Origin: Saprospiraceae bacterium | GTDB taxonomy: Bacteria; Bacteroidota; Bacteroidia; Chitinophagales; Saprospiraceae | DNA length: 13,651 bases | Direction of reading: 5' to 3' | Assembly: GCA_013002625.1 (NCBI GenBank) | Contig: JABDJE010000275.1 | Span: 1 to 13,651, forward strand | Shown here: piece by piece, positions 1 to 7,418 of the stretch | Layout of the letters: every line of letters starts with the position of its first letter | Position numbering within the stretch: position 1 is the stretch's first letter | The notes under the pieces: generated by a model | The model's database searches: none | What the model was told of the DNA's origin: nothing | Seen by the model: the letters and a program-made list of their open reading frames with translations, nothing else | Position numbers and translations under genes: made by a program

Positions 1-563
1 GTGTTGGGGAAGCCGTTGATAAGCTTTCAACGGAAAATGGATACTTTGAAAGCCCATATAAAATATTGATCCCAGAAGATGCTCAAAAAGTGATATCAGT
101 TGTAAAGCGGGTGCCGGGATTTGAAAATGTAGAACGTGATTTGGTGCAGAAAATGAATCAGGCCGCAGAAATTGCAGCCAAGGAAGCAACACCTATTTTT
201 GTGAATGCCATTAGAAATATAAGCTTTGACGACGCAAAGAATATTCTCTTTGGAAATGATGATGCCGCTACAGTTTACCTTGAAGGTCAAGCCCGAAAAT
301 CCTTATATGATAAATTCATGCCGGTTATCCAATCTTCACTTGATGAAGTAAATGCCAGAACATATTGGAAAAGCGTTGTCAACGAATACAACAAAGTACC
401 GTTTATCAAAAAAATGAATCCGGAATTGGATGATCATGTAAATAACAAAGCACTAGATGGCATGTTTGGATTGATAGAAGTAAAAGAGCAAAAGATTCGT
501 AAAGATGTCGATGAGCGCACCAGCCCATTATTGAAGGATGTATTTGGGCAGTTGGATAACTAA
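1..563 (+). CDS. DUF4197 domain-containing protein, 5' end outside window
   Basis: The reading frame is open from the left edge, with first full codon at position 3, and ends in TAA at 561-563, leaving 186 residues. The TTG at 66-68 could start a shorter protein, but the 21 codons before it continue the family sequence, so the true start lies upstream. The protein matches the DUF4197 family, which is usually about 220-250 residues with an N-terminal signal peptide that would be in the missing part. Family-like stretches are the 'MNQAAEIAAKEA' helix, 'FDDAKNILFGNDDAAT', a 'YNKVPF' segment, and the C-terminal 'LDDHVNNKALDGMFGLI' followed by 'EQKIRKD' and 'LLKDVFG'. It is mostly helical, with no membrane segment in the visible part. 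The family is widespread in Bacteroidota and Proteobacteria and has no established function known to me; an envelope or periplasmic location is inferred. Its last 4 bp overlap the end of pcm on the other strand. Confidence 0.85.
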   Translation, partial: VGEAVDKLSTENGYFESPYKILIPEDAQKVISVVKRVPGFENVERDLVQKMNQAAEIAAKEATPIFVNAIRNISFDDAKNILFGNDDAATVYLEGQARKSLYDKFMPVIQSSLDEVNARTYWKSVVNEYNKVPFIKKMNPELDDHVNNKALDGMFGLIEVKEQKIRKDVDERTSPLLKDVFGQLDN

Positions 564-1207
564 TCCACTTCACCTTCTTTAAAAGGAACAAAGCGAAATA
601 AGCCAAACCGCTCGGTTTTGTATTCATCTTCAGCAGTCTTGGTGATTCTGGTCATGGTTTTATCATCTCCATTGCCAATAGGAATCACCATATTTCCACC
701 AACTTTAAGTTGCTCAAGGAGTTTTTCAGGAACTCTTGTTGCCCCTGCAGTAATTAAGATTTTATCAAATGGCGCGAATCGGGGTGCGCCCAGATAACCG
801 TCTCCGTACAGCGTGCGTACTCTTTCAAATCCGATGGACTTTAATAGCTTGTTTGTTTTTTCAAACAATATTTTTTGGCGTTCAATGGAATATATTTTTT
901 TGCTTAGCAGCGCCAATACACATGCCTGATATCCAGAACCTGTACCAATCTCTAGAATCTTATCCTGTGGTTGAGGATTGATCAACTCGGTTTGGTAAGC
1001 AACGGTATAGGGTTGTGATATTGTTTGCCCCTGACCGATAGGGAAGGCCTGATCCTTATAGGCCCATTCTTCAAAAGCTTTATCCAGAAATAAATGTCTC
1101 GGAATCTGACCAATTGCGTCAAGTACCCTTTCATTCGTGATGCCCTTCGATTTGATCGTGCTGACCAGCTTCTTTCTTAACCCCTTGTGACGAAAATTAT
1201 CGATCAT
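560..1207 (-). CDS. pcm: Protein-L-isoaspartate O-methyltransferase
   Basis: The enzyme transfers a methyl group from S-adenosylmethionine to L-isoaspartyl residues in aged proteins, the first step in their repair; it is normally cytoplasmic in bacteria without a signal peptide, and none is seen here. The 215 residues match the usual length of about 205-220. Visible motifs are 'IPRHLF' near 35-40, the substrate-side loop 'GQGQTISQP' at 58-66, the SAM-binding motif I 'LEIGTGSGYQ' at 85-94, the acidic end of the next strand 'IER' at 108-110, 'GDGYLG' at 135-140, and the strand-4 motif 'ITAGA' at 152-156. The start is the ATG at 1205-1207; no other start is needed. The stop codon overlaps the DUF4197 stop, so the two genes converge with no space for a terminator. 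The gene is divergent from the phosphohexomutase gene across a 142 bp AT-rich gap. No clear -7 box is visible on its own strand. Confidence 0.95.
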   Translation of the reverse strand: MIDNFRHKGLRKKLVSTIKSKGITNERVLDAIGQIPRHLFLDKAFEEWAYKDQAFPIGQGQTISQPYTVAYQTELINPQPQDKILEIGTGSGYQACVLALLSKKIYSIERQKILFEKTNKLLKSIGFERVRTLYGDGYLGAPRFAPFDKILITAGATRVPEKLLEQLKVGGNMVIPIGNGDDKTMTRITKTAEDEYKTERFGLFRFVPFKEGEVD

Positions 1208-1225
1208 GCCGTAAATGTAAATAAT

Positions 1226-1247
1226 ATATTATAAAAACTTATAATAT
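1226..1247. repeat. AT-only inverted repeat between pcm and mutase gene
   Basis: ATATTATAA at 1226-1234 and TTATAATAT at 1239-1247 are perfect 9-bp inverted arms around AAAC. The site sits in the divergent gap, 18 bp upstream of the pcm start. It has no G or C in its arms and no T-run after it, so it is not a typical terminator. It could be an operator or simply chance in AT-rich DNA. Confidence 0.4.
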
Positions 1248-1248
1248 G

Positions 1249-1256
1249 TATATTTG
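1249..1256 (+). promoter_or_regulatory. Possible -7 box for the phosphohexomutase gene
   Basis: TATATTTG is an exact match to the Bacteroidota -7 consensus TAnnTTTG. It lies directly beside the inverted repeat at 1226-1247 and would give a 5' leader of roughly 90 nt. No TTTG or TTG is found about 20 bp upstream, so the -33 half is missing and the surrounding DNA is AT-rich enough for a chance match. Confidence 0.3.
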
Positions 1257-1349
1257 TTAAATCTTTCACCAAATTGTTCTTAGAAATATAACTTAGGAAA
1301 TGTTTAGGGAATTGCAATTTGCTGTAAATTCAATTTAATATAAATTATC

Positions 1350-2759
1350 ATGGGAAGTTCACAAATTAAGTTTGGAACAGATGGCTGGAGAGCTATAATA
1401 GCCAAAGATTATACTGTAGACAATGTTAAGCGTGTATCGGAAGCCACTGCGCGTTGGATGATGCAAAAGCAAATGAAAAGTGTTGTAATTGGATTTGACT
1501 GCCGGTTTGGAGGACAGTTATTCAGTGAAACTGCAGCACAGGTTTTTGGCAATTTTAACATCAAAGTATACTATGATAAAAACTTTGTTTCTACGCCAAT
1601 GGTATCCTTGGGTGTTGTAAAATTAAATGCAGATATGGGTGTAGTTATTACGGCCAGCCATAACCCACCTTCTTACAACGGATTTAAATTGAAATCAGCA
1701 TACGGAGGACCTACAATCCCTTCGGATATAGCAGATGTTGAAGCTATTATTCCTGAAGACAGTTTGGGGAAACTGCCTTCTTTAAATGAACTTGAAGAAG
1801 GTGAATTGATCGAATATGTCAATCTGGAACAAATGTATATGGATCATGTCGAAGCTTCATTTGATCTTGACTTGATTCGCAATTCAGGGATGGTATTGGC
1901 CTACGATGCAATGTATGGCGCTGGCCAAAACGTGATCAGAAGATTATTTCCAGATGCACATCTTTTACACGCAGAATATAATCCCTCCTTTCATGGACAA
2001 GCACCTGAGCCCATCCATAGAAACCTAACCGAGCTGTCAGAACTTATCAAATCAAGTGACAGCATTAATGTAGGACTGGCCAATGATGGCGATGCAGATC
2101 GAATTGGTTTGTATAACAGCAAAGGCGAATTTGTCGACTCTCATCATATCCTTTTATTGCTTCTGTATTACTTGAAAGAATATAAAAACTATGACGGGGA
2201 AGTCATTATTACCTTTTCAGTCACAAATAAAATGAAGCAACTTGCTGCACAGTACGGACTGAATATACAAGAAACCAAAATTGGGTTTAAATACATTGCT
2301 GAAATCATGACAAAAGATGATGTGTTGGTAGGTGGTGAAGAATCGGGGGGACTGGCTGTCAAGGGACATATCAACGAAAGGGATGGTATTTGGATTGGTC
2401 TGATCATTATGGAGTTTATGGCTAAGACTGGAAAATCACTTGAAGCCTTAATTGAGGATGTTTATGCTAAAGTAGGAGCCTTCAAGTTTGATCGTGATGA
2501 CCTTCACATTGAAGAATCAAAGAAGTGGGCAATTATGGACCGGTGTAAATCGGGCGCCATTAATTCAATTGGAGGGCGCAGTGTAAAACGAACAGAAGAT
2601 TTGGATGGCTACAAATTTTATTTGACTGATGACGAGTGGTTAATGGTACGCCCTTCAGGCACTGAACCCGTCCTCAGGGTCTATGCCCATGCTGCAGACC
2701 AAGATGCAGTTAAGCAACTGCTGTCAGATGGTCATAAGGCATTACAAGAAGGAATATAG
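1350..2759 (+). CDS. Phosphoglucomutase/phosphomannomutase family protein
   Basis: This is an alpha-D-phosphohexomutase, which interconverts 1- and 6-phosphates of a hexose through a phosphoserine enzyme. The 469-residue protein has the four family motifs in order. The catalytic phosphoserine loop 'TASHNPP' is at 101-107 with Ser103, the Mg2+ loop 'DGDADR' is at 246-251, the sugar-specificity loop 'GGEESGG' is at 328-334, and the phosphate-binding loop 'RPSGTEP' is at 434-440. The N-terminal 'FGTDGWR' at 8-14 is also typical. The start is the ATG at 1350 directly before this motif, with no Shine-Dalgarno sequence. The GEESGG loop and overall length fit the broad PGM/PMM group, but I cannot tell from sequence alone whether glucose, mannose or another sugar phosphate is the main substrate, so no symbol is given. 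It ends 5 bp from the guaB stop on the opposite strand. Confidence 0.95.
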   Translation: MGSSQIKFGTDGWRAIIAKDYTVDNVKRVSEATARWMMQKQMKSVVIGFDCRFGGQLFSETAAQVFGNFNIKVYYDKNFVSTPMVSLGVVKLNADMGVVITASHNPPSYNGFKLKSAYGGPTIPSDIADVEAIIPEDSLGKLPSLNELEEGELIEYVNLEQMYMDHVEASFDLDLIRNSGMVLAYDAMYGAGQNVIRRLFPDAHLLHAEYNPSFHGQAPEPIHRNLTELSELIKSSDSINVGLANDGDADRIGLYNSKGEFVDSHHILLLLLYYLKEYKNYDGEVIITFSVTNKMKQLAAQYGLNIQETKIGFKYIAEIMTKDDVLVGGEESGGLAVKGHINERDGIWIGLIIMEFMAKTGKSLEALIEDVYAKVGAFKFDRDDLHIEESKKWAIMDRCKSGAINSIGGRSVKRTEDLDGYKFYLTDDEWLMVRPSGTEPVLRVYAHAADQDAVKQLLSDGHKALQEGI

Positions 2760-2764
2760 CTCCT

Positions 2765-4240
2765 CTATCTAGTATAATTCGGCGCCTCTTTAGTGATGGT
2801 AATATTGTGTGGATGGCTTTCATGTACACCAGCATTTGATATTTTAACCATCTCTGCCTTTTTCAATGCTTCAATATTTTGTGCACCGACATAGCCCATT
2901 CCAGCTCTAAGTCCTCCCATATACTGAACCATTACTTCTGCAACTGTACCTTTATAAGGAACCCTGCCTTCAATGCCTTCGGGTACCAGTTTTTTTACGT
3001 CATCTTCTACATCCTGGAAGTATCTGTCTTTTGATCCCATTTCCATGGCACCCAAGCTACCCATTCCACGATAAATCTTGAATTTCCGTCCTTGATAAAT
3101 TATAGTTTCTCCCGGAGCCTCCTCAGTCCCGGCAAACAGTGAACCTGCCATTATACATGAAGCACCTGCAACAATTGCTTTGGCAATGTCACCCGTGTAC
3201 CTTATTCCACCATCTGCGATGATGGGTACACCTGAGCCAATAATTCCCTGTGAGGCACGCATGATGGCTGATAATTGTGGAACTCCTACACCTGCCACAA
3301 TCCGTGTAGTACAAATACTTCCAGGCCCTACGCCTACTTTAATGCTGTCAGCACCCGCATCTACCAAGGCCTTTGCGCCTTCTCCGGTCGCAACATTGCC
3401 AGCTATAAGCTGTAGATCTGGAAAGGTATTCTTGATTTCTCTTACTTTATCCAATACACCGCGTGAATGCCCGTGTGCAGTATCCAGTGTTACCACATCT
3501 ACATCAACATTAACCAAAGCTGATACGCGCTCCATAGTGTCGTGGGTGACACCAATAGCGGCGCCTACAATAAGTCGGCCATGGCTGTCCTTAGCTGCAT
3601 TAGGATAATCCTTAACCTTCATGATATCCTTATATGTTATAAGGCCAATAAGTTTGTTGTGATCATCAACAACCGGTAATTTTTCAATCTTGTGTTTTTG
3701 TAGAATATCAGTCGCTTCATCAAGTGTTGTACCATGCGGGGCAGTGATGAGCTTTTCGGTGGTCATTAGATCCTTGATAGATTTAGTGATATCAGTTTCA
3801 AACCTGAGATCCCTATTCGTCAATATACCTATAAGTTGACCTTTATTATCTACAATTGGAATTCCGCCAATCTTGTAGTTTTTCATCAGTTGAAGCGCGT
3901 CTCCAACATTGGCATTTTCAGTCAATGTAACCGGATCGATAATCATACCACTTTCGGATCGCTTTACTTTTCTTACCTGCTCTGCTTGTTCGGCAATTGA
4001 CATGTTTTTATGTATCAATCCAATTCCACCAGAACGTGCTAAAGCAATGGCTAACCTGTACTCTGTGACAGTATCCATGGCCGCAGATACGATTGGGATA
4101 TTGATTGAAAGGTCGCGTGTAACCTTTGTTCTTACATTAACATCTTTCGGTAAAACTTCTGAATAAGCAGGCACGAGTAGGACATCATCGAATGTCAGTG
4201 CCGCATTTAATAGATTTGACTGAGCGTGCTTTGATTCCAT
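2765..4240 (-). CDS. guaB: Inosine-5'-monophosphate dehydrogenase
   Basis: GuaB oxidises IMP to XMP with NAD+, the rate-limiting step to GMP. The protein of 491 residues has the standard layout: barrel start 'LTFDDVLLVPAYSE' at 15-28, two CBS domains inserted at roughly 98-155 and 160-215, then the rest of the barrel. The catalytic loop 'GPGSICTTR' at 305-313 places the active Cys at 310, 'ADGGIRYTGD' follows, and the mobile flap 'YRGMGSLGAM' and 'EGIEGRVPYKG' come later. The frame is open to an ATG at 4307-4309, but that adds 23 residues rich in Ile and Phe that are foreign to the family and would leave only 9 bp to the divergent tadA start. I therefore choose the ATG at 4238-4240. A -7 box ends 3 bp before it (see 4244-4274). 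The gene ends tail-to-tail with the mutase gene, 5 bp apart. Confidence 0.96.
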   Translation of the reverse strand: MESKHAQSNLLNAALTFDDVLLVPAYSEVLPKDVNVRTKVTRDLSINIPIVSAAMDTVTEYRLAIALARSGGIGLIHKNMSIAEQAEQVRKVKRSESGMIIDPVTLTENANVGDALQLMKNYKIGGIPIVDNKGQLIGILTNRDLRFETDITKSIKDLMTTEKLITAPHGTTLDEATDILQKHKIEKLPVVDDHNKLIGLITYKDIMKVKDYPNAAKDSHGRLIVGAAIGVTHDTMERVSALVNVDVDVVTLDTAHGHSRGVLDKVREIKNTFPDLQLIAGNVATGEGAKALVDAGADSIKVGVGPGSICTTRIVAGVGVPQLSAIMRASQGIIGSGVPIIADGGIRYTGDIAKAIVAGASCIMAGSLFAGTEEAPGETIIYQGRKFKIYRGMGSLGAMEMGSKDRYFQDVEDDVKKLVPEGIEGRVPYKGTVAEVMVQYMGGLRAGMGYVGAQNIEALKKAEMVKISNAGVHESHPHNITITKEAPNYTR

Positions 4241-4243
4241 GCG

Positions 4244-4274
4244 CAAATCTATGATAATAATTTCATTGGGTAAA
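4244..4274 (-). promoter_or_regulatory. Probable guaB promoter, possibly leaderless
   Basis: Read on the minus strand, TTTA (4274-4271) and TAGATTTG (4251-4244) are separated by 19 bp. The second is an exact match to the Bacteroidota -7 consensus TAnnTTTG and the first matches three of four bases of the -33 TTTG. The -7 box ends 3 bases before the guaB ATG, so transcription would begin at or beside the A of the start codon. Confidence 0.45.
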
Positions 4275-4318
4275 CATCCACAAAAAAATATTTTTAAATT
4301 GGATTCCAAAATTCAGAA

Positions 4319-4771
4319 ATGCTCCAAGTCTACGATGACAATTATTTTATGCGTAAAGCATTGGATGAAGCACAATTAGCCGCTGAATCGGGAGAGGTTC
4401 CAGTTGGAGCGGTCATCGTTTGTAATAATCACATCATAGCGAAGGCCCACAATCAGGTCGAGACTTTAAATGATATTACAGCACATGCAGAAATATTAGC
4501 CATTACAGCTGCTTCCAATTATTTGGGCAATAAGTTTTTAGATGACTGCACATTGTATGTTACATTGGAGCCCTGCCCAATGTGTGCTGGCGCATTAAAA
4601 TGGTCACGTATCCAAAGGATCGTCTATGGTGCTTCAGACGATAAAGGGGGATTTATGCGTTACGGCAAAAAAATGCTACACCCGCAATCCAAACTTGAAT
4701 TTGGCGTTATGCATGAAGAATGTGGCGCCATATTAAGTGCATTTTTTCAGGCACGACGTATCAAAATTTGA
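4319..4771 (+). CDS. tadA: tRNA-specific adenosine deaminase
   Basis: TadA deaminates adenosine 34 to inosine in the anticodon of tRNA-Arg(ACG), letting it read several Arg codons. The 150-residue protein has the cytidine-deaminase-type zinc site: 'HAEI' at 56-59 gives a zinc His56 and the proton-shuttling Glu58, and 'PCPMCAGA' at 85-92 gives zinc Cys86 and Cys89. 'GEVPVGAVIV' at 25-34, 'TLNDITAHAE' and 'RIVYGASDDKGG' are also typical. The start is the ATG at 4319, which keeps the usual short segment before the first helix; a second ATG at codon 11 is possible but would trim that helix. There is no Shine-Dalgarno sequence. It is divergent from guaB, 78 bp apart. The 107 bp after it hold no convincing terminator or promoter. 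The fixed tRNA role is well established; editing of other RNAs is not suggested by anything here. Confidence 0.95.
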   Translation: MLQVYDDNYFMRKALDEAQLAAESGEVPVGAVIVCNNHIIAKAHNQVETLNDITAHAEILAITAASNYLGNKFLDDCTLYVTLEPCPMCAGALKWSRIQRIVYGASDDKGGFMRYGKKMLHPQSKLEFGVMHEECGAILSAFFQARRIKI

Positions 4772-4878
4772 ATTGTCTCTTAAAGAACCGTTAAGTCTAG
4801 GGTTAAAAAGTCTTAATAAATGGAGTGGGATTAAACTTTAAAATAAATTACTAGTCTATTCATCAAACAGCAACAGTT

Positions 4879-5424
4879 ATGAAACGACTATTAATTCCAA
4901 TGAGCCTTTGCTTTATCTTTCTTTTCAGTTCCTGTACCAGGCAACTTTCATATTTCACCCAAGACCTTCAGGATGATTATCAGTGGTCAGAATCTGAATT
5001 AAAGAAAATTCAATTCTTTCTATCTGAAGACATTCATTTACAGGCAGCCCAAAGCAGGGAGCTTTCAACTATTGAAGATGGATCAATTACAATAGAATCA
5101 GGAAGTAAAATTGAACGCATTATCATCAAAGCAGGTACACCAGGTGTAGTTGTATTTACACCTAAGTCAGACAGGTTTGCAGTTTCCTTCGATAAAGACC
5201 CTGACAAATATTTGATTTTCGGGCCTTCTCCAAAGTATAATGACCGCTATGTATTGTTGGCAAAAAAATGGCGCTCAAGAACTGGTATCATCACTTATGG
5301 TGGCAAAGAGTACAGAACCAGCAGTGAAAACGCATATGCCGCACTCATGGTTGATGTTAGCAAGGCACGAAAAATAAGTACCATCAATTCAACGGCAACG
5401 GGTCGAACCATCGACGATAATTAA
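4879..5424 (+). CDS. Predicted lipoprotein, function unknown
   Basis: I do not recognise this 181-residue protein. It begins with a lipoprotein signal: a charged start 'MKRLL', a hydrophobic core, and a lipobox 'FSSC' ending at Cys19, the likely lipidated residue. After cleavage it should be anchored in the inner or outer membrane facing the periplasm. The mature part starts with a polar helical stretch rich in Gln, Asp and Ser, then alternates short beta-like segments such as 'IERIIIKAGTPGVVVFTP' and 'RFAVSFD'. These are followed by 'YLIFGPSP', 'RYVLLAKKW' and 'GIITYGGKEYRT', which suggest a small beta-rich domain. The C-terminus is Ser/Thr-rich. No catalytic motif is apparent. The start ATG is supported by the signal peptide. 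It lies between tadA and the PaaY-like gene on the same strand, with gaps of 107 and 62 bp, so co-transcription with either is uncertain. Confidence 0.8.
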   Translation: MKRLLIPMSLCFIFLFSSCTRQLSYFTQDLQDDYQWSESELKKIQFFLSEDIHLQAAQSRELSTIEDGSITIESGSKIERIIIKAGTPGVVVFTPKSDRFAVSFDKDPDKYLIFGPSPKYNDRYVLLAKKWRSRTGIITYGGKEYRTSSENAYAALMVDVSKARKISTINSTATGRTIDDN

Positions 5425-5457
5425 GAAGTCTACTGTGTAAAGCTTATCAGGAAACTG

Positions 5458-5465
5458 TAAGTTTG
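5458..5465 (+). promoter_or_regulatory. Probable -7 box upstream of the PaaY-like operon
   Basis: TAAGTTTG matches TAnnTTTG exactly and lies 21 bp before the ATG at 5487, giving a leader of about 15-20 nt. A -33 TTTG is not obvious; TGTG occurs about 20 bp upstream. If used, it would drive the PaaY-like gene, queG, mgsA and uvrC. Confidence 0.45.
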
Positions 5466-5486
5466 TTTGAAGCAAGCATTTGAATT

Positions 5487-6089
5487 ATGGTTTACAGTTT
5501 TAAAGGATTTACGCCTGTTGTTCATGAAAGTTCTTTTGTTCATCCATTGGCAGCAGTAACCGGAAATGTTATCATCGGTAAAAATTGCTATATCGGACCC
5601 GGAGCCGCCATTCGTGGTGATTGGGGTGGTATTGTGATAGAAGATGGATGCAATGTGCAGGAGAATTGTACAATCCACATGTTTCCAGGTGTAGTTGTCA
5701 AGCTTGAAAGATCAGCACATATTGGACATGGCGCAATTATTCATGGCGCCCATATTGGAGAGAATTGTATGGTTGGTATGAATTCAGTTATCATGGACAA
5801 TGTTGTCCTGGGTAAAGAATCTATAGTAGGCGCTTTAAGTTTTATAAAGGAAGGTACTGCTGTAGAGCCACGAAGTTTGATGGTGGGTAATCCAGCTAAA
5901 AAAATCAAGGATGTTACACACCAGATGATTGCCTGGAAAACCAAAGGAACCAGGTTGTATCAGACATTGCCGGGTGATTGTCAACACAGTCTGAAGGAGG
6001 TCGAAGCTCTACGTTCAATCCCATCGGAGAGACCGACACAAGATAGTTTATATGAAAATTGGAATGCTATAAAAGCAAGCGATCAATAA
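5487..6089 (+). CDS. PaaY-like left-handed beta-helix (gamma carbonic anhydrase family) protein
   Basis: This 200-residue protein is made of hexapeptide repeats, which fold as a left-handed beta-helix and usually form trimers. It resembles PaaY/CaiE more than YrdA-type proteins along its whole length. Evidence includes 'GFTPVVHESSFVHP' at 7-20, 'IRGDWGGIV' at 42-50, 'NVQENCTIHMFPG' at 56-68, 'HIGHGAIIHG' at 78-87, 'VGMNSVIMD', 'VGNPAKKIKDV', and a PaaY-like tail 'WKTKGTRLYQTL'. His64, His81 and His86 are spaced as the metal ligands of the gamma carbonic anhydrase family. PaaY has been described as a thioesterase helping phenylacetate breakdown, but no other paa gene is visible here, so acting on a CoA thioester is only a possibility and carbonic anhydrase activity is not shown. 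The start is the ATG at 5487, at the family N-terminus. It ends 5 bp before the preferred queG start and probably leads that operon. Confidence 0.85.
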   Translation: MVYSFKGFTPVVHESSFVHPLAAVTGNVIIGKNCYIGPGAAIRGDWGGIVIEDGCNVQENCTIHMFPGVVVKLERSAHIGHGAIIHGAHIGENCMVGMNSVIMDNVVLGKESIVGALSFIKEGTAVEPRSLMVGNPAKKIKDVTHQMIAWKTKGTRLYQTLPGDCQHSLKEVEALRSIPSERPTQDSLYENWNAIKASDQ

Positions 6090-6094
6090 GCACT

Positions 6095-7030
6095 GTGTTC
6101 AAAGATCAATCATACAAGACAAAATGGATAAAGGAAAAAGCACATGAATTGGGTTTTTCGGGTGTAGGTATTGCACAGGCTCAATTTATGGAAGAGGAAG
6201 CTGAAAACTTGAGAAAGTGGTTAGACCTTGGATATCATGGTACGATGTCTTATATGACCAATCATTTTGATAAGAGGGTTGATCCTACAGAACTGGTTGA
6301 CAACGCCAAATCTGTTATTTGTCTTATGTATAATTATTACAATCCTGAAGTCAGCAGATCAAGCGATTATAAAGTTTCAATGTATGCCCAGGGAAGAGAT
6401 TATCATAAAGTCATAAAGAAAAAGCTCAAGGGTTTCTTCAGGGAAATCGAAACTACATTTGGACAATTCAGTGGTCGGTACTTTGTAGATTCAGCACCTG
6501 TCCTTGAAAGAGATTGGGCCAAGCGATCAGGACTGGGGTGGATAGGTAAAAACACATTATTGATCACACCTCAAAAGGGGTCCTATTTTTTTCTCTGTGA
6601 AATGATTGTTGACTTCGCCCTGGATTACGATGCCCCAATTGATGATTTCTGTGGCAGTTGTACAAAGTGTATCGACGCCTGTCCAACCAATGCCATTGAT
6701 AATGCGGGCTATGTAATGGATGGGAGCAAATGCATCAGCTATCTGACAATTGAACTGAAGGAAGATATTCCTGAAAAATTCAAGGATCAGATGGAAGACA
6801 ATATTTTTGGCTGTGATATATGTCAGGAGGTTTGTCCCTGGAATCGATTTTCTACCCCGCATTCCGAAAAAGAATTTCTACCAGGGCCTCAGTTTAGCGC
6901 TCTGACAAACAACGACTGGGAAAATATGACCGAAGCACAATTCGATCAACTATTTGAAGTTTCGGCGGTTAAAAGAACAGGCTTCAAAGGCCTCAAACGA
7001 AATATTAAATTTGTAAAAAAGAATAAGTAG
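6095..7030 (+). CDS. queG: Epoxyqueuosine reductase
   Basis: QueG is a cobalamin- and iron-sulfur-dependent enzyme that reduces epoxyqueuosine to queuosine at position 34 of tRNAs with GUN anticodons, the last step of the pathway. Numbered from the chosen GTG, the 311 residues hold the B12-binding reductase region with 'GRYFVDSAPVLERDWAKRSG' from about 127, where Asp132 is the expected catalytic acid. It is followed by 'GWIGKN' at 148-153. A first cluster 'CGSCTKCIDACP' starts at 186 (Cys186, 189, 192, 196), 'SKCISYLTIE' gives Cys213, and a second cluster 'CDICQEVCPW' gives Cys240, 243, 247. The frame extends to a TTG at 6059 inside the previous gene, but the GTG at 6095, 5 bp after that gene, gives a family-like N-terminus. 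The C-terminal HEAT-type extension of longer QueGs is absent. The stop TAG is followed without a gap by the mgsA GTG. Confidence 0.95.
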   Translation: MFKDQSYKTKWIKEKAHELGFSGVGIAQAQFMEEEAENLRKWLDLGYHGTMSYMTNHFDKRVDPTELVDNAKSVICLMYNYYNPEVSRSSDYKVSMYAQGRDYHKVIKKKLKGFFREIETTFGQFSGRYFVDSAPVLERDWAKRSGLGWIGKNTLLITPQKGSYFFLCEMIVDFALDYDAPIDDFCGSCTKCIDACPTNAIDNAGYVMDGSKCISYLTIELKEDIPEKFKDQMEDNIFGCDICQEVCPWNRFSTPHSEKEFLPGPQFSALTNNDWENMTEAQFDQLFEVSAVKRTGFKGLKRNIKFVKKNK

Positions 7031-7417
7031 GTGGATATTAAAATAGCATTGATAGCACATGATGGCAAGAAATCAGATATGGTTTCATTTATTCTTAATA
7101 ATCAGGCATTTTTAAGCAATGCAGAATTATTTGCAACAGGTACAACTGGATCTAAAATTGAGAAGGAAGGCTTTGAAGTTCATAAGCTCTTGTCTGGTCC
7201 ACTCGGTGGCGATGCCCAGATTGCTACAATGGTTGCTACAGGAGAAATTGATCTGGTTATATTTTTCCGAGATCCCTTGGACAAGCACCCCCATGAACCC
7301 GATGTTCAGATGCTGATGCGACAATGCGATGTCCATAATGTCCCGCTTGCCACAAACCCAAAAGCTGCGCATTATTTGTTAAGAGGTATCAAGGATGCTT
7401 TAAAATCAAAATCATAG
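7031..7417 (+). CDS. mgsA: Methylglyoxal synthase
   Basis: MgsA converts dihydroxyacetone phosphate to methylglyoxal and phosphate, a bypass of lower glycolysis that frees phosphate when sugar phosphates build up. The 128-residue protein has the phosphate-binding loop 'TGTTG' at 36-40, 'SGPLGGDAQI' at 55-64 with Asp61 as the likely catalytic base (matching E. coli Asp71), and 'FFRDPLD' at 78-84. 'HPHEPD' at 86-91 supplies His88 and Asp91, matching E. coli His98 and Asp101. It is shorter than the E. coli enzyme of 152 residues at the C-terminus, ending soon after 'ATNPKAAHYLL'. The start must be the GTG at 7031, since the family begins within a few residues of 'KIALIAHDGKK' and no ATG is available. 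The GTG touches the queG stop, so translation is probably coupled. uvrC begins 1 bp after its stop. Confidence 0.95.
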   Translation: MDIKIALIAHDGKKSDMVSFILNNQAFLSNAELFATGTTGSKIEKEGFEVHKLLSGPLGGDAQIATMVATGEIDLVIFFRDPLDKHPHEPDVQMLMRQCDVHNVPLATNPKAAHYLLRGIKDALKSKS

Positions 7418-7418
7418 C

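Noticed and set aside
3180..3608. 142-codon open frame on the + strand within guaB
   Set aside because: It is fully inside a conserved enzyme gene on the other strand, and its Pro/Ala/Ser/Thr-rich product is what reverse reading of that gene would give.
4241..4309. Upstream ATG extending GuaB by 23 residues
   Set aside because: The added Ile/Phe-rich segment is not part of the family, would leave 9 bp to the tadA start, and lies upstream of the likely promoter.
4772..4878. CTTAA/TTAAG stem after tadA as a terminator
   Set aside because: The stem is only 5 bp, without GC pairs at its core and without a following T-run.
6059..6094. TTG start for QueG inside the previous gene
   Set aside because: The extra 12 residues are not family-like and overlap the PaaY-like gene by 31 bp; the GTG at 6095 gives the expected N-terminus.
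6557..6862. 101-codon open frame on the minus strand within queG
   Set aside because: It covers the iron-sulfur region of queG in reverse and resembles no protein I know.
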